From Arthrobacter sp. Hiyo4 (GTDB lineage Bacteria; Actinomycetota; Actinomycetes; Actinomycetales; Micrococcaceae), in assembly GCA_002370555.1 (NCBI GenBank), contig AP014718.1:558001-622000 (forward strand): a stretch of 64,000 nucleotides of DNA, given 5' to 3'. The notes under the pieces are model-generated. The model worked only from the letters and a program-made list of their open reading frames with translations. It was not told where the DNA came from and did not search any database. Position numbers and translations under genes: made by a program. Positions 28,283 through 37,677 of this stretch are shown here, one piece after another (the stretch's first letter is position 1; each line of letters begins with the position of its first letter).

Positions 28283-29609
28283 AGGGCTCCGTGTTCAAGC
28301 GGTGCCCTTGCCCCCAATCGGAGTTGAAGCAGAGCTCGAACGGGCAGTTCCTGGCGTGCAAGAAAAGGCACGGCTCCTGGTCGTACCGGCTAGACGCGGG
28401 GCTTGATCCGGCGACGATGAAGCGCCGGCGGCCGTCCGCTGGAGGTTTTGCCACCAAGGAAGACGCTGAGGAAGCCCTTACCGCGAAAATGAGCGAGGTC
28501 AACGCCGGCACCTGGACCGACGATGGCCGGCAGACCGTCGCTGAGTACCTGGACCGCTGGTTGACCAGGCGAACGCAGGCGGCGCCCGGGCGCCAGCAGC
28601 TGAAGGCCACGACGGCGGATCTCTACCGAACGCACGTTGAAAAGTACCTGAAGCCGGAGCTCGGCCGGCTCAAGCTGCGGGAGCTGCGTCCTGAGCACAT
28701 CTACGCCATGCTCGACGTCGTTGCGGAGGGCCGGAGCGCGGCCACAGTCCACCGCGTCCGCTCCACGCTCAGGACTGCCCTGGCGTCGGCCGTGAAGGAG
28801 CGGCTTTTGACCTGGAATCCGGCGCGGGACCTGGATATGCCAAGGGAGGTCCGGCACGAGGTGCGCCCCTGGGAGCCCGCTGAAATCGGCGCCTTCCTCG
28901 ACGGCAACCAGGACCACCGGCTGATTTCCCTTTTCCATGTCCTGGCCTACTGTGGGCTGCGCCGCGGCGAGGGTATCGGCCTACGCTGGGATGACATTGA
29001 CCTTGCCAAACGGACGCTGACCATCAGGCAGCAAATCGTGCAGATCAACCGGAGCCCGAAAGAGCAGCCGTGCGGCCAGTGTGGTCAGATCCACGGCGGG
29101 CAGGCGTTCGACACTCCCAAGACGGAGGATAGTTCCGCCGTCGTCCATCTGGACGCCTCCACGGTGGCCGTGCTTTTGGGGCAGCAGTTCCATCAGGGGG
29201 ACGAGCGCGCAGCCTGGGGCGCTGCTTACAGTGACCATGGCTTGGTGTTCGCCAGGGAAGACGGTAACCCGTTGAGCCCTAACGGCGTCTCACGGCTCTT
29301 TGAAGATCTCCAAGCGGGAATCACTGTTCCGGCCGACGCCAAGCAGCCTGGCGGGGCGCGGGTGCCCGTCCGGCGGGTGCGCCTGCATGACCTCCGCCAC
29401 GGCACTGCATCGCTGATGATCGCGGCCGGCGTCGATATCGCCATCGTGTCCAAAGTCCTGAGGCATTCCACTATCAAGCTGACCGTGGATTCCTATGGCC
29501 ACTTGCTGCCTGGCGTGGGGAGCAGGCCGCCGATAAGAGGGCCGCGCTGATCCCGCGGAAGGCAACCAGCGGAACCGCCGGCCACGGTCCGGCCACAAAC
29601 GGCGCCTGA
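28279..29609 (+). CDS. int: Tyrosine integrase (right end, repressor-coupled)
   Basis: About 443 residues; one base restored near 29520 moves the stop to 29607-29609. The N-terminus has a zinc-like CPCPQ...ACKKRH segment, an AP2-like strand (SYRLDAGLDP), and a SAM-like domain (TVAEYLDRWLT...). The catalytic domain has Arg in CGLRRGEGIGL, HxxR in LHDLRHGTASLM, His in LRHSTIKLTV and Tyr in VDSYGHL. A CGQCGQIH insert adds another possible metal site. GTG start overlapping the repressor stop. Lies 80 bp from attR, so it is the prime candidate for the tRNA-Ser integrase. Confidence 0.93.
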
Positions 29610-29614
29610 GCCTA

Positions 29615-29665
29615 ACAAAAAAGGCCGGCTGAACCAGCCTTTCGACTGGCCCAACCGGCCCATTT
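29615..29665. terminator. Hairpin region after the right integrase
   Basis: GGCCGGCT and a later CCGGCC pair around an inner GGCT-GAACC-AGCC stem followed by TTT. A terminator for the rightward repressor-integrase unit is likely; the pairing is imperfect. Confidence 0.45.
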
Positions 29666-29689
29666 GGCCGCTAGATCACGGCGTTTTTA

Positions 29690-29747
29690 CGCGGAAGGTA
29701 AGAGATTCGAACTCTTGGTACGGGGTTACCGCACACTAGTTTTCAAG
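29690..29747 (-). repeat. attR within tRNA-Ser(TGA)
   Basis: The right copy of the 58-bp repeat. It supplies the 3' half, from anticodon loop to discriminator, of the intact tRNA. This is the usual outcome when an element carries the tRNA 3' end in attP. Confidence 0.9.
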
Positions 29748-29779
29748 ACTAGCTCCTTCGGCCGCTCGGACAACCTTCC
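29692..29779 (-). tRNA. tRNA-Ser (anticodon TGA)
   Basis: An 88-nt class II tRNA. Acceptor GGAAGGT/ACCTTCC, anticodon stem CTAGT/ACTAG with loop CTTGAAA, long variable arm, and T-arm GAGTTCGAATCTC are present. Integration target of the element. Confidence 0.96.
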
Positions 29780-29888
29780 CTAACGAGTAGTGTTTCATAG
29801 GCAGTTGGCTGCAACAAAACAGAGTCTGCCGTGCGTCCGGTGCACACTGGTTCTGGGGCACGAATCAGCTAGAAAACGGGAGTTCTCC

Positions 29889-30871
29889 ATGAAAGCCGTC
29901 TACATTGCAGAACCCGGTGGTCCGGAGGTTCTGGAAGTCCGCGAAGTGGACGCGCCGGTGCCCGGGCAGGGGGAGGTGCTGATCGACGTCGTCGCTGCCG
30001 GCCTGAACCGGGCGGACGTGCAGCAGCGCAGGGGCTTCTACCCGCCCCCGCCCGGCGCGTCCGAGATTCCGGGGCTGGAAGTCTCGGGGCGGATCGCCGG
30101 CTTCGGTCCCGGTGTCACCAAGGCATTCTCAATCGGTGACAAGGTGGTGGCGCTGCTGTCCGGCGGAGGCTACGCGGAGCAGGTTGCGGTGCCCGCGGAG
30201 CAGGTCCTGCGGATTCCCGACGGCGTTGATGTGGTCACCGCTGCGTCGCTGCCGGAAGTCGCGGCCACGGTCTACTCCAACCTGATCATGACGGCGCAGC
30301 TGCAGGCGGGCGAGACGGTCCTGATCCACGGCGCCACCGGCGGGATCGGCACCATGGCCATCCAGATGGCCAAGGCCTTCGGCGCCAGGGTGGCCACCAC
30401 CGCCGGAACTGCGGAAAAGGTGGGGACCGCGAAGGCGTTTCTGGGCGCAGATATCGCCATCAACTACACCGAAGAGGACTTTCCGGACAGCCTGCGGCGG
30501 CAGAACGGCGGCAAGGGTGCCGACGTGATCCTCGACGTCGTCGGGGCCAAGTACCTGGCGCAGAACGTAGATGCGCTCGCTGACTACGGCAGGCTCGTTG
30601 TTATCGGCCTGCAGGGCGGGGCCAAGGGGGAGCTGGATCTTGGCCAGCTCCTGCGGAAGCGCGCGGCAGTGGTTGCCACGGCACTGAGGCCGCGCCCGGT
30701 GGCGGAAAAGGGCGCCATCATGAACGCCGTGCGCGAATCCGTGTGGCCCTCATCACGGACGGCCGGATCCGCCCGCTGGTGGCCAAGACCTTCCGGCTGG
30801 ACCAGGTTGCGGCCGCCCACCGGTACTTCGACAGCGGCGACCATGTGGGCAAGATCCTGCTGGTCATGTAG
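29889..30871 (+). CDS. NADPH:quinone oxidoreductase, zinc-less MDR family
   Basis: 327 residues after restoring one base near 30745, ending GKILLVM at 30871. MDR fold: N-terminal GroES-like part with GLNRADVQQRRGFYPPPPG, a nucleotide loop HGATGGIGTMAIQMAK, the quinone reductase INYTEEDF, and a GLQGGAKGELDL segment. No zinc ligands are seen. It reduces quinones or reactive carbonyls using NADPH in the cytosol; the substrate is not determined. Start ATG 29889 with CGGGAG upstream; it lies just outside attR, so it is a host gene. Confidence 0.92.
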
Positions 30872-30930
30872 GCCCGGTAGATACTGAGTATTGCTTTGCG
30901 CCGCGGACTGGGTTAGCCTCACTCTATACG

Positions 30931-30965
30931 CGGTATGCACGGGTCGTGGGGGTCCGTGCATACCG
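30931..30965. promoter_or_regulatory. Perfect inverted repeat upstream of padR
   Basis: CGGTATGCACGG and CCGTGCATACCG are perfect 12-bp arms with an 11-bp spacer, ending 26 bp before the padR start. A TATACG -10-like hexamer lies just upstream at 30925-30930. It fits an autoregulatory operator; a leader hairpin is the alternative. Confidence 0.6.
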
Positions 30966-30991
30966 ACGCTGACGCCACCGCTAGGAGCCTC

Positions 30992-31603
30992 ATGTCCATC
31001 CGCCAAAGCCTCCTTGCCCTGCTGCAGGACCAGTCGCGTTACGGCTACCAGCTCAGGGTTGAGTTCGAGAACCGCACCGGGTCCACCTGGCCCCTGAACA
31101 TCGGGCAGGTGTACACCACGCTGGACAGGCTGGAACGCGACGGCCTGGTCAGCAATGACGGCAGTGACGGCGAAGGCCACGTGGTCTACAGCATCACCCA
31201 CGCCGGCACGGCGGAAGTGCGGAACTGGTTTGCCGCGCCCGTGGAGCGCAACAACCCGCCCCGGAACGAGCTGGCCATCAAACTGGCGCTCGCGGTCACG
31301 CTGCCGGGCGTGGATGTGCAGGCCATCATCCAGGCCCAGCGGGTGGCGTCCATCCGGGCGCTGCAGGACTACACCAAGGCCCGCCGCGACACGGCCGCCA
31401 ACCAACGGGCGGCGGATACGGCCTGGCTGCTGGTGCTGGACTCGCTGATCTTCCAAACGGAAGCGGAGGTCCGCTGGCTGGATCTTTGCGAGGCCCGGAT
31501 GCTGCAGCAGGCGCAGAACGCAGGCCAGGCCACACCCCGCAAATCGTCCAACGGGGTCACTGTGGAAGAGGCTGCCCCGCTCATTGCGGACAACCGCCGG
31601 TGA
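30992..31603 (+). CDS. PadR-family transcriptional regulator
   Basis: 203 residues from ATG 30992 with AGGAG upstream. An N-terminal winged helix, SIRQSLLALLQDQSRYGYQL, is followed by WPLNIGQVYTTLDRLERDGL and VVYSITHAGTAEVRNWF, the PadR signature. A C-terminal helical dimer domain (PadR_C) completes it. PadR repressors commonly control adjacent transporters; its GTGA-coupled downstream ABC gene is decayed, so it may be an orphan repressor. Confidence 0.9.
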   Translation: MSIRQSLLALLQDQSRYGYQLRVEFENRTGSTWPLNIGQVYTTLDRLERDGLVSNDGSDGEGHVVYSITHAGTAEVRNWFAAPVERNNPPRNELAIKLALAVTLPGVDVQAIIQAQRVASIRALQDYTKARRDTAANQRAADTAWLLVLDSLIFQTEAEVRWLDLCEARMLQQAQNAGQATPRKSSNGVTVEEAAPLIADNRR

Positions 31604-31975
31604 GCGTCCAGGGACCGCAGCAGGTCCTGGAACTGGCCAAGGTCAGCAGGACGTTCGGTGAAGGCGCGACGGCGGTCGCCGCGTTTCGCGAGGTTGACTT
31701 CAGTATCAGAGCCGGTGAGTTCGTCGCCGTGATGGGTCCGTCGGGTTCCGGGAAATCCTCCCTCCTGGCGCTCGCAGGAGGACTTGACCGGCCGACGTCG
31801 GCTATGTCTTCCAGGACTTCAACCTTGTCCCCACCCTGACCGCGGCGGAGAATGTGGCGCTGCCGCTGGAGCTGGACGGGACGGCCGCACGGAAGGCGCG
31901 GACCGCTTTATGGACCAGATGACGAACCCACCGGGGCTCTGGATTCCACTACGGGCCACGGCGTGATGGAAGTGG
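31600..31975 (+). pseudogene. ABC transporter ATPase with several internal deletions
   Basis: Begins GTG 31600 overlapping padR (GTGA) and reads well through Walker A ([22 protein letters not shown]). After that it jumps to [20 protein letters not shown], then from TAARKAR to DRFMDQM, then to DEPTGALDSTTGHGVMEV, and ends. Segments of roughly 20-40 codons between these blocks, including the LSGGQ signature and everything after Walker B, are missing. The permease partner is absent. Multi-codon losses are unlike the single-base breaks elsewhere, so this is a true remnant (or an assembly collapse). Confidence 0.75.
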
Positions 31976-32100
31976 CAGCTGGGCGGGGGAGCACCGGAAT
32001 TAGGTCACACAGTTGGGTCTTTTTGATTGGGTCCAACAGGCCTACGGTGGGACTCAGGACGCTGTCCGTCCCGGGCGGCCGAAGTACGGAGGAACCTCCT

Positions 32101-32385
32101 ATGACAACACATGTTGCCGACTGCAGTGTTACCCGTTGCTCGTTTAATGACCACGAAGGCTGTACGGCCCACGCCATCACGGTTGGCGGAAGCAAAGACC
32201 ACGCCAGCTGCGCCACATTCATCGACACCGGAACACACGGCGGGCTGCCCAAGGTCCTGGCGGATGTCGGAGCCTGCCAGCGCTCCGAGTGCATCCACAA
32301 CGACCACCTGATGTGCAACGCGTCCGAAGTCCACGTGGGCCCCGGCGCTGACAACGCGGATTGCCTTACTTACGCACACGCGTAG
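32101..32385 (+). CDS. DUF1540 cysteine-rich protein
   Basis: 94 residues with two DUF1540-like halves: DCSVTRCSFNDHEGCTAHAI ... HASCATF and ACQRSECIHNDHLMCNASEV ... ADCLTY, each with four conserved cysteines, likely metal-binding. A strong GGAGGAAC precedes ATG 32101. Single gene followed by a hairpin terminator. The exact role of the family is unknown. Confidence 0.85.
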   Translation: MTTHVADCSVTRCSFNDHEGCTAHAITVGGSKDHASCATFIDTGTHGGLPKVLADVGACQRSECIHNDHLMCNASEVHVGPGADNADCLTYAHA

Positions 32386-32413
32386 CCACGGCTCCCGCCC
32401 GGGATTAGTCACG

Positions 32414-32449
32414 AAGGCCCCCGTCTAGGAAACCCTGAACGGGGCTTTT
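32414..32449 (+). terminator. Terminator after the DUF1540 gene
   Basis: AAGGCCCCCGT pairs with ACGGGGC-TTTT across a 14-nt loop, with one unpaired C, then a T-tract. It lies 30 bp after the stop. Confidence 0.7.
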
Positions 32450-32584
32450 GTGCGCTCGGCGCCTCCCGCCCGCCGTTCACCGCAATGACACACGGCGCGG
32501 GCAGAATGCCGCCTCCTCGTTGGTGCGGCGTTGGTAGGGTGCCTTTGAGTAACTCACCGAAGCACCAATTCTCAAGGAGGAGAC

Positions 32585-34883
32585 ATGGCCAGCAGGCCTG
32601 ACGAACCGGTACATGCAGCGAAAGGAAGCGGCCAATTGACCGCCGATCCGAAGCTTCCGCCAACGGCCGTGGACGAGGCCGTCCGCGAGGCTGAAGAGAA
32701 AAAATGGACCCCGGCCAAGATCGCCCTGTGGGCAGCCATCGCACTGCTCGGCGGTGTCGCCTGGTTCATGCTCGCCATCGTCCGGGGCGAGACCGTCAAC
32801 GCGATCTGGTTCGTTTTTGCCTCGGTCTGTACTTACCTGATCGCTTACCGCTTCTACTCCAAGGTGATCGAACGCCTCATCACCAAGCCGGACGACCGCC
32901 GCGCCACGCCGGCGGAATACAAAGCTGACGGCAAGGACTACGTCCGCACGGACCGCAACGTGCTGTTCGGCCACCACTTCGCTGCCATCGCAGGCGCCGG
33001 CCCGCTCGTCGGCCCGGTCATCGCCGCCCAGATGGGGTACCTGCCAGGCACCATGTGGATCATCCTCGGCGTCGTCTTCGCCGGCGCCGTCCAAGACTAC
33101 CTGGTGATGTTCTTTTCCATGCGTCGCGGCGGACGCTCCCTGGGCCAGATGGCCCGCGAGGAACTCGGCGTCATCGGCGGCACCGCGGCCCTGGTTGCCA
33201 CGCTGCTCATCATGGTCATCATCGTCGCAATCCTGGCCCTCGTTGTGGTCAACGCCCTGGGCGAAAGCCCGTGGGGTGTCTTCTCCGTAGGCATGACCAT
33301 CCCGATTGCCCTCTTTATGGGCGTGTACCTGCGCTACCTGCGTCCTGGCAAAGTCATGGAGGTCTCCATCATCGGCTTCGTCCTGCTGATGGCCGCCATC
33401 ATAGGTGGCGGCGCCGTCGCCGGTACCGAATGGGGCGCCGCGATGTTCCACCTGGACAAGGTCACCATCGCCTGGGGCCTGATCATCTACGGCTTCATCG
33501 CCGCGATCCTGCCCGTGTGGCTGCTGCTGGCCCCGCGCGACTACCTTTCCACCTTCATGAAGATCGGCGTCATCGTTATGCTTGCCGTCGCCATCATCGT
33601 GGTGCGCCCGGAAATCAACGTCCCGGCCTTCAGCGAGTTCGCCAGCCGGGATAACGGGCCGGTCTTCTCCGGTGCACTCTTCCCGTTCCTGTTCGTAACG
33701 ATCGCCTGCGGCGCACTGTCCGGCTTCCACGCACTCATCGCCTCCGGTACCACGCCCAAGCTCATCGAGAAGGAACGCCAGACCCGGTTCATTGGTTACG
33801 GCGGCATGCTGATGGAGTCCTTCGTTGCCATCATGGCCCTCGTAGCGGCGCTATCGATCGACCGCGGCATCTACTTCGCGATGAACGCCCCGCGGCCCTG
33901 ACTGGCGGCACTGTGGAAACGGCGGCCGTTTGGGTCAACTCGCTGGGGCTCTCCGGCGTGAACCTCACCCCGGACATGCTGGCGCAGACCGCGAAGGACG
34001 TGGGCGAGCAGAGCATCATCTCCCGTTCCGGCGGCGCCCCGACCCTCGCCGTCGGCCTGGCGCACATCATGCAGCAGTTCATTGGCGGATCTGCCATGAT
34101 GGCCTTCTGGTACCACTTCGCCATCATGTTCGAGGCACTCTTCATCCTGACCGCCGTAGACGCCGGCACCCGCGTTGCGCGGTTCATGCTGCAGGACTCG
34201 ATCGGCAACTTCATCCCGAAGTTCAAGGAACACTCCTGGCGGACCGGCGCCTGGCTCACTACCGCGGTTATGGTGGCGGCGTGGGGGCCGTACTGATGAT
34301 GGGCGTCACCGACCCCCTCGGCGGCATCAACACGCTCCTGCCGCTGTTCGGCATTTCGAACCAGTTGCTCGCAGCCATCGCGCTGTCGGTGTGCATGGCC
34401 ATCGCGGCCAAGCGCGGGTCGTTCAAGTACCTGTGGATCATCGTCGTACCGCTGTCGTTCGCTGCGGTCGTGACCATTACGGCCAGCTTCCAAAAGATCT
34501 TCTCCACCACACCCGCGGTGGGCTACTTCGCCAACAATGCCGCGTTCAGCAAGGCGCTGGCCGACGGCAAGACCTCCTTCGGCTCCGCCAAGACCCAAGC
34601 GGCCATGGAAGCAGTGGTCCGCAACACAATGATCCAGGGCATCCTGTCCATTCTGTTTGTGGTGCTCAGCCTGATCGTGATCGTCGCAGCGATCCTGGCC
34701 ACTATCAAGGCCTTCCGCGACCACACGGCAGGTGTGCCCATGGTGGACAACGAGGACCGTCCGCGGGCATCCCGTGTCTTTGCTCCCGCCGGACTCATCC
34801 CGACGTCGTCGGAACGGGAACTGATGGCGAAATGGGACGAGCTGCCGGCCGATCAGCGGCTGGATAAGGCGGGTCACCACTGA
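32585..34883 (+). CDS. cstA: Carbon starvation protein A, peptide/pyruvate transporter family
   Basis: About 766 residues after restoring two bases near 33895 and 34285. Many membrane helices and the CstA signatures are present: GHHFAAIAGAGPLVGPVIAA, YLPGTMWIILGVVFAGAVQDY, ACGALSGFHALIASGTTPK and GVTDPLGGINTLLPLFGISNQL. The family imports peptides or pyruvate under carbon limitation. AAGGAGGAG precedes the start. Overlaps ybdD by 1 bp (TGATG), the conserved cstA-ybdD pair. Confidence 0.94.
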
Positions 34884-35074
34884 TGGGTGCGGTTGCCGGT
34901 GGTTTCCGTGGGTTCGCCACGTACTTCAAAGGGATCATGGGTGCCGATGCCTACACAAAGTACGTGGAGCACCACAACGCTTCCGGCCACTCGGACGCCA
35001 CGATGACCGAACGCGAGTTCTGGCGGGACCGGACGGACCGCCAGGACTCCAACCCGCAGGGCCGGTGCTGCTGA
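34883..35074 (+). CDS. ybdD: YbdD/YjiX small protein (DUF466)
   Basis: 63 residues, with the family core YFKGIMGADAYTKYVEHHNA and TEREFWRDRTDRQD. Encoded directly after cstA with overlapping stop/start; this small protein supports CstA/BtsT-type transporters in other bacteria. Confidence 0.9.
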   Translation: MGAVAGGFRGFATYFKGIMGADAYTKYVEHHNASGHSDATMTEREFWRDRTDRQDSNPQGRCC

Positions 35075-35082
35075 CGCTGACG

Positions 35083-35110
35083 GCCGGCCAGCCTTCACCG
35101 GCTGGCCGGC
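35083..35110 (+). terminator. Terminator after cstA-ybdD
   Basis: GCCGGCCAGCC and GGCTGGCCGGC, perfect 11-bp arms around TTCACC. It begins 8 bp after the ybdD stop. Confidence 0.75.
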
Positions 35111-35190
35111 TTCATCAACTGGACTGCTTCCTCCACTTGGCTGCTTCATCAACTGGACTGCCCGTCGTCGGCTCGTGAGACTATGAACGC

Positions 35191-35901
35191 ATGAGCGATC
35201 CGACAGACACTCAGCCTGATGATGTCCCCGTTGAGGGCAGGACCCTTGAGAACGGCGAACCGGCCATGCCGGCTGTGCCCATGCCGGCTGTGCCCATCCC
35301 GGCTGTGCCCATCCCGGCTGGAGCCGGCGCTGCAGGTCCGGCCACTACCGGCTCGGCGGCGTCGGGCAGGTCACTCGGGGGCAAGGCCAAAGGCAGCAAC
35401 CTGCAGGACCTTGTGGACGAGCCTGCGAAAGTCATGCGGATCGGCACCATGATCCGGCAGCTCCTGGCAGAGGTTAAATCGGCACCGCTGGACGACGCCG
35501 CGCGCGAACGCCTCGCCGAGATCCACGAACGTTCCATCAAGGAGCTGGAGGACGGGCTGGCACCGGAGCTCGTTGAAGAACTGGAACGGATCAGCCTGCC
35601 CTTCCCCGAGAACACCACACCGTCCGACGCCGAGCTTCGGATCGCCCAGGCGCAGCTCGTGGGATGGCTGGAAGGCCTCTTCCACGGCATCCAGACGGCC
35701 ATCGCCGCCCAGCACGCCGCACGGGAGCAGGCCGCCGCGCAGCTGCACATGAAGCAGCTTCCGCCGGGCACCATGATCGCCCCTGGTGTGGTTATCGGGG
35801 AGAACGGCGAGCCGCAGAGGGCAGCCGCCGGCCAGCATTCCGGTCCGGTGCCGTCAGGCCGGTCGGAGGACCCGGACCACGGTCCCGGCCAGTACCTCTA
35901 G
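35191..35901 (+). CDS. bpa: Bacterial proteasome activator (DUF2587)
   Basis: 236 residues. The DUF2587 core, DLVDEPAKVMRIGTMIRQLL, ELRIAQAQLVGWLEGLFHGI, forms the helical ring subunit. The C-terminal GQYL motif is the peptide that docks into the 20S proteasome alpha ring and opens its gate without ATP. The N-terminus carries a short M/IPAVP repeat (3.7 copies of a 15-bp unit, 35266-35320). No proteasome genes lie in this window. A GACTAT hexamer ends 6 nt before the ATG, so the message may be leaderless. Confidence 0.92.
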   Translation: MSDPTDTQPDDVPVEGRTLENGEPAMPAVPMPAVPIPAVPIPAGAGAAGPATTGSAASGRSLGGKAKGSNLQDLVDEPAKVMRIGTMIRQLLAEVKSAPLDDAARERLAEIHERSIKELEDGLAPELVEELERISLPFPENTTPSDAELRIAQAQLVGWLEGLFHGIQTAIAAQHAAREQAAAQLHMKQLPPGTMIAPGVVIGENGEPQRAAAGQHSGPVPSGRSEDPDHGPGQYL

Positions 35902-35909
35902 GTTCCTGC

Positions 35910-36387
35910 GTGGGATTCTTTGCTGCCGCCCGCCAAGGGCGCAAGGACGATGCTGAGCTGGGCAAGGGCCTTTGGCGCCGCGCCCACGATCGTTTCCACC
36001 GTGGCCTGGACCGTTATCACCAGGTCCTCGAAGGTGTCGAGGACGAGCAGCTTTATGCGGAACTCGTAGAAGTAGCCAACGAGCTGGCGGGGCTCATGGA
36101 ACGTGTGCGTGCTGTTTGCGTCGAGGCCCAGCGGCGGTCGCCCAGCCAAGGCCTGGACGTTCCCGGGACTTGGCAGGTGTGCACCGGTCGCTGTCGAAGG
36201 CAGGCAATTCACTGGCCACCACGGCCGAGGCTGCCGCCATGCTGCGGCTCGCCGTCGGTCCATCCCGGTGGGGGCGGCCTCGGTACGCCGCCGCGCGGAA
36301 TCAGTGTTTGAGCAAGTGGCCGACGCCGAACGCCGGCTCGCCGAGGCTGCCGCCGCCAGTGGCCAGCCCGAAAGCCGTTCCGGCTGA
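35910..36387 (+). CDS. Hypothetical protein downstream of bpa
   Basis: About 159 residues after restoring two bases (near 36170 and 36245). Mostly helical: KGLWRRAHDRFHRGLDRYHQ, EVANELAGLMERVRAVCVEA, and a final VFEQVADAERRLAEAAAASG coiled coil. GTG start 8 bp after bpa, so it is co-transcribed with it. No known motif; position suggests a link to Bpa. Confidence 0.65.
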
Positions 36388-36406
36388 GCCGGATCTCCGG
36401 ATGACC

Positions 36407-36592
36407 TCAGGCGGCAATCCTGGCCTGCCCCACGGCAACAGCGTCGATGACGGCCCACGATTCCTCGGTGCCGCAGTTCCGGCTGGCGAAACGCTCGGCT
36501 TCCTTCAATGAGCCGAAGATTTCACTGTTGATCCGGCCGCAATCGGCGTCGAGGTACGTGACAAGAAATTCCTGTGCAAGTTGGTTTTCCAT
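36407..36592 (-). CDS. Small conserved hypothetical (61 aa)
   Basis: Start at ATG 36592 (MENQLAQEFLVTYLDA). An alpha/beta-looking protein with EIFGSLKEAERFASRN and ESWAVIDAVAVG. No family recognised. It points against bpa and lies 29 bp downstream of the coiled-coil gene on the same strand. Confidence 0.55.
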   Translation of the reverse strand: MENQLAQEFLVTYLDADCGRINSEIFGSLKEAERFASRNCGTEESWAVIDAVAVGQARIAA

Positions 36593-36620
36593 AAATCCAG
36601 TCTGCAACCGGGGTCTGACA

Positions 36621-37614
36621 TTAACCGTTCATCAGTCCCGCGTGTTTGCCCAGGCGTAGCACCCGCTCCTGCGAGAGCATGGCCGAACGTTTGGCCTTAT
36701 CGGCTGCCCGGGCCGCCTGCTTGGCCTCGGCGGTCGCCGTGCCCAGGTTTTCCTGGCGCTGTCCAGCCGCTCCTCCGCGGCTTTGAGCCGGTCGCGGAGC
36801 TCATGTGTTTCGCGGGTTAGGTCCGCGACTTCGGCCTCCGCGTCCGCCAGTTGACCTTGCCGGTCCACGGCCAGCCGGGCCGACTCCTCCTCTGCTTCCT
36901 TGGCCTCGGCCAACGCGGCGTTGGCCTTCTCCAGGGCCGAGGGCGAGGCTAGCCGTGGAGTCTCCCGGACAGCCTTGAGGCGCGGCTCGTCCGCGCGTTT
37001 GCCAGTGCCGGGTTCCGCAGTCGTCCGTTCTTCTTCTTCTTCCGGCACAGTGGCCGGTAGCTGATTGGGACGGCCCAGCGTGGTGGCGCGCGGCGCCGGC
37101 ACGGCCCGGGCACTGCTACGGCCCCATCGAGATCAACCGTGTCCACGCCGTCGGCGGACAGCGCCTGGACCAGCAGTCCGCTTTGGACGGCGGCAGTGGC
37201 ACCTTCGTCGGCGGTCATCGCCTGCAGGGTCCGCTCGATGTCGGCGGCGGTGGTGGCGCTGATGCTGCGCCCCTGGCGTTCAGCAACAGCGCGGGCGGTC
37301 TCGACGGCGGTCGCCAGCAGGGTGCGGCGCTCCCGCGCCAGATCCCGGAGGGCGGCGGCGTCGAGGGATGCCAGGGCCGACCGCATCCGTTGGCCGAGCT
37401 CGGAAAGCTGCGCGAGCACTCCCGGCTCATGGATGGCCAGCATGTTGACGGCCCAAGCCGCCGCAGACGGTTTTGGCAAGGCCTTGACGGCAGCCGGGAG
37501 CTCCTTCCCGGAACCGGCGGCTGCCTTGGCCGCGGCGGTCCGGGCAGCCACAAATTCCTCGATAGGCAGGGCGTAAAGTTCGAACGCGATAGCCGCCAGC
37601 GCCTTGTCATCCAT
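36621..37614 (-). CDS. Hypothetical coiled-coil protein
   Basis: About 331 residues after restoring two bases near 37100 and 36752. The N-terminal half is a compact helical domain (LALYALPIEEFVAARTAAAK-like, KPSAAAWAVNMLA, RRTLLATAVETARAVAERQ). The C-terminal half is a long coiled coil (ALEKANAALAEAKEAEEESA, LTRETHELRDRLKAAEERLD). Start: ATG 37614 with TATGAT ending 7 nt upstream, leaderless. Function unknown. Confidence 0.7.
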
Positions 37615-37677
37615 GCTCGCCATCATAGGGGGCGGGCACCGGAGCCGAAGGGTACGTGTGCCGCCTAGACTGGCCGC

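Larger units (their letters stand above)
19781..29747. mobile_element. Integrative element in tRNA-Ser(TGA), capsid-bearing and satellite-like
   Basis: Bounded by a 58-bp near-perfect direct repeat of the tRNA-Ser(TGA) 3' half. The right copy completes a functional tRNA; the left copy is a fragment. Inside are xis, a divergent XRE repressor with a coupled tyrosine integrase, an HNH protein, an HK97-type capsid gene, several unknown small genes with ATGA/GTGA/TTGA overlaps, and a second tyrosine integrase. No terminase, portal, protease, tail, lysis or relaxase gene is visible in either strand. The size (about 10 kb) and content suggest a phage satellite or a reduced prophage. Confidence 0.85.

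Noticed and set aside
19781..29747. Integrative conjugative element
   Set aside because: No relaxase, coupling protein or type IV secretion gene; capsid and HNH genes instead point to phage origin.
32477..33730. 417-codon open frame on the minus strand
   Set aside because: Shadow of cstA, rich in His/Asp/Gly as expected from the complement of a membrane-protein gene.
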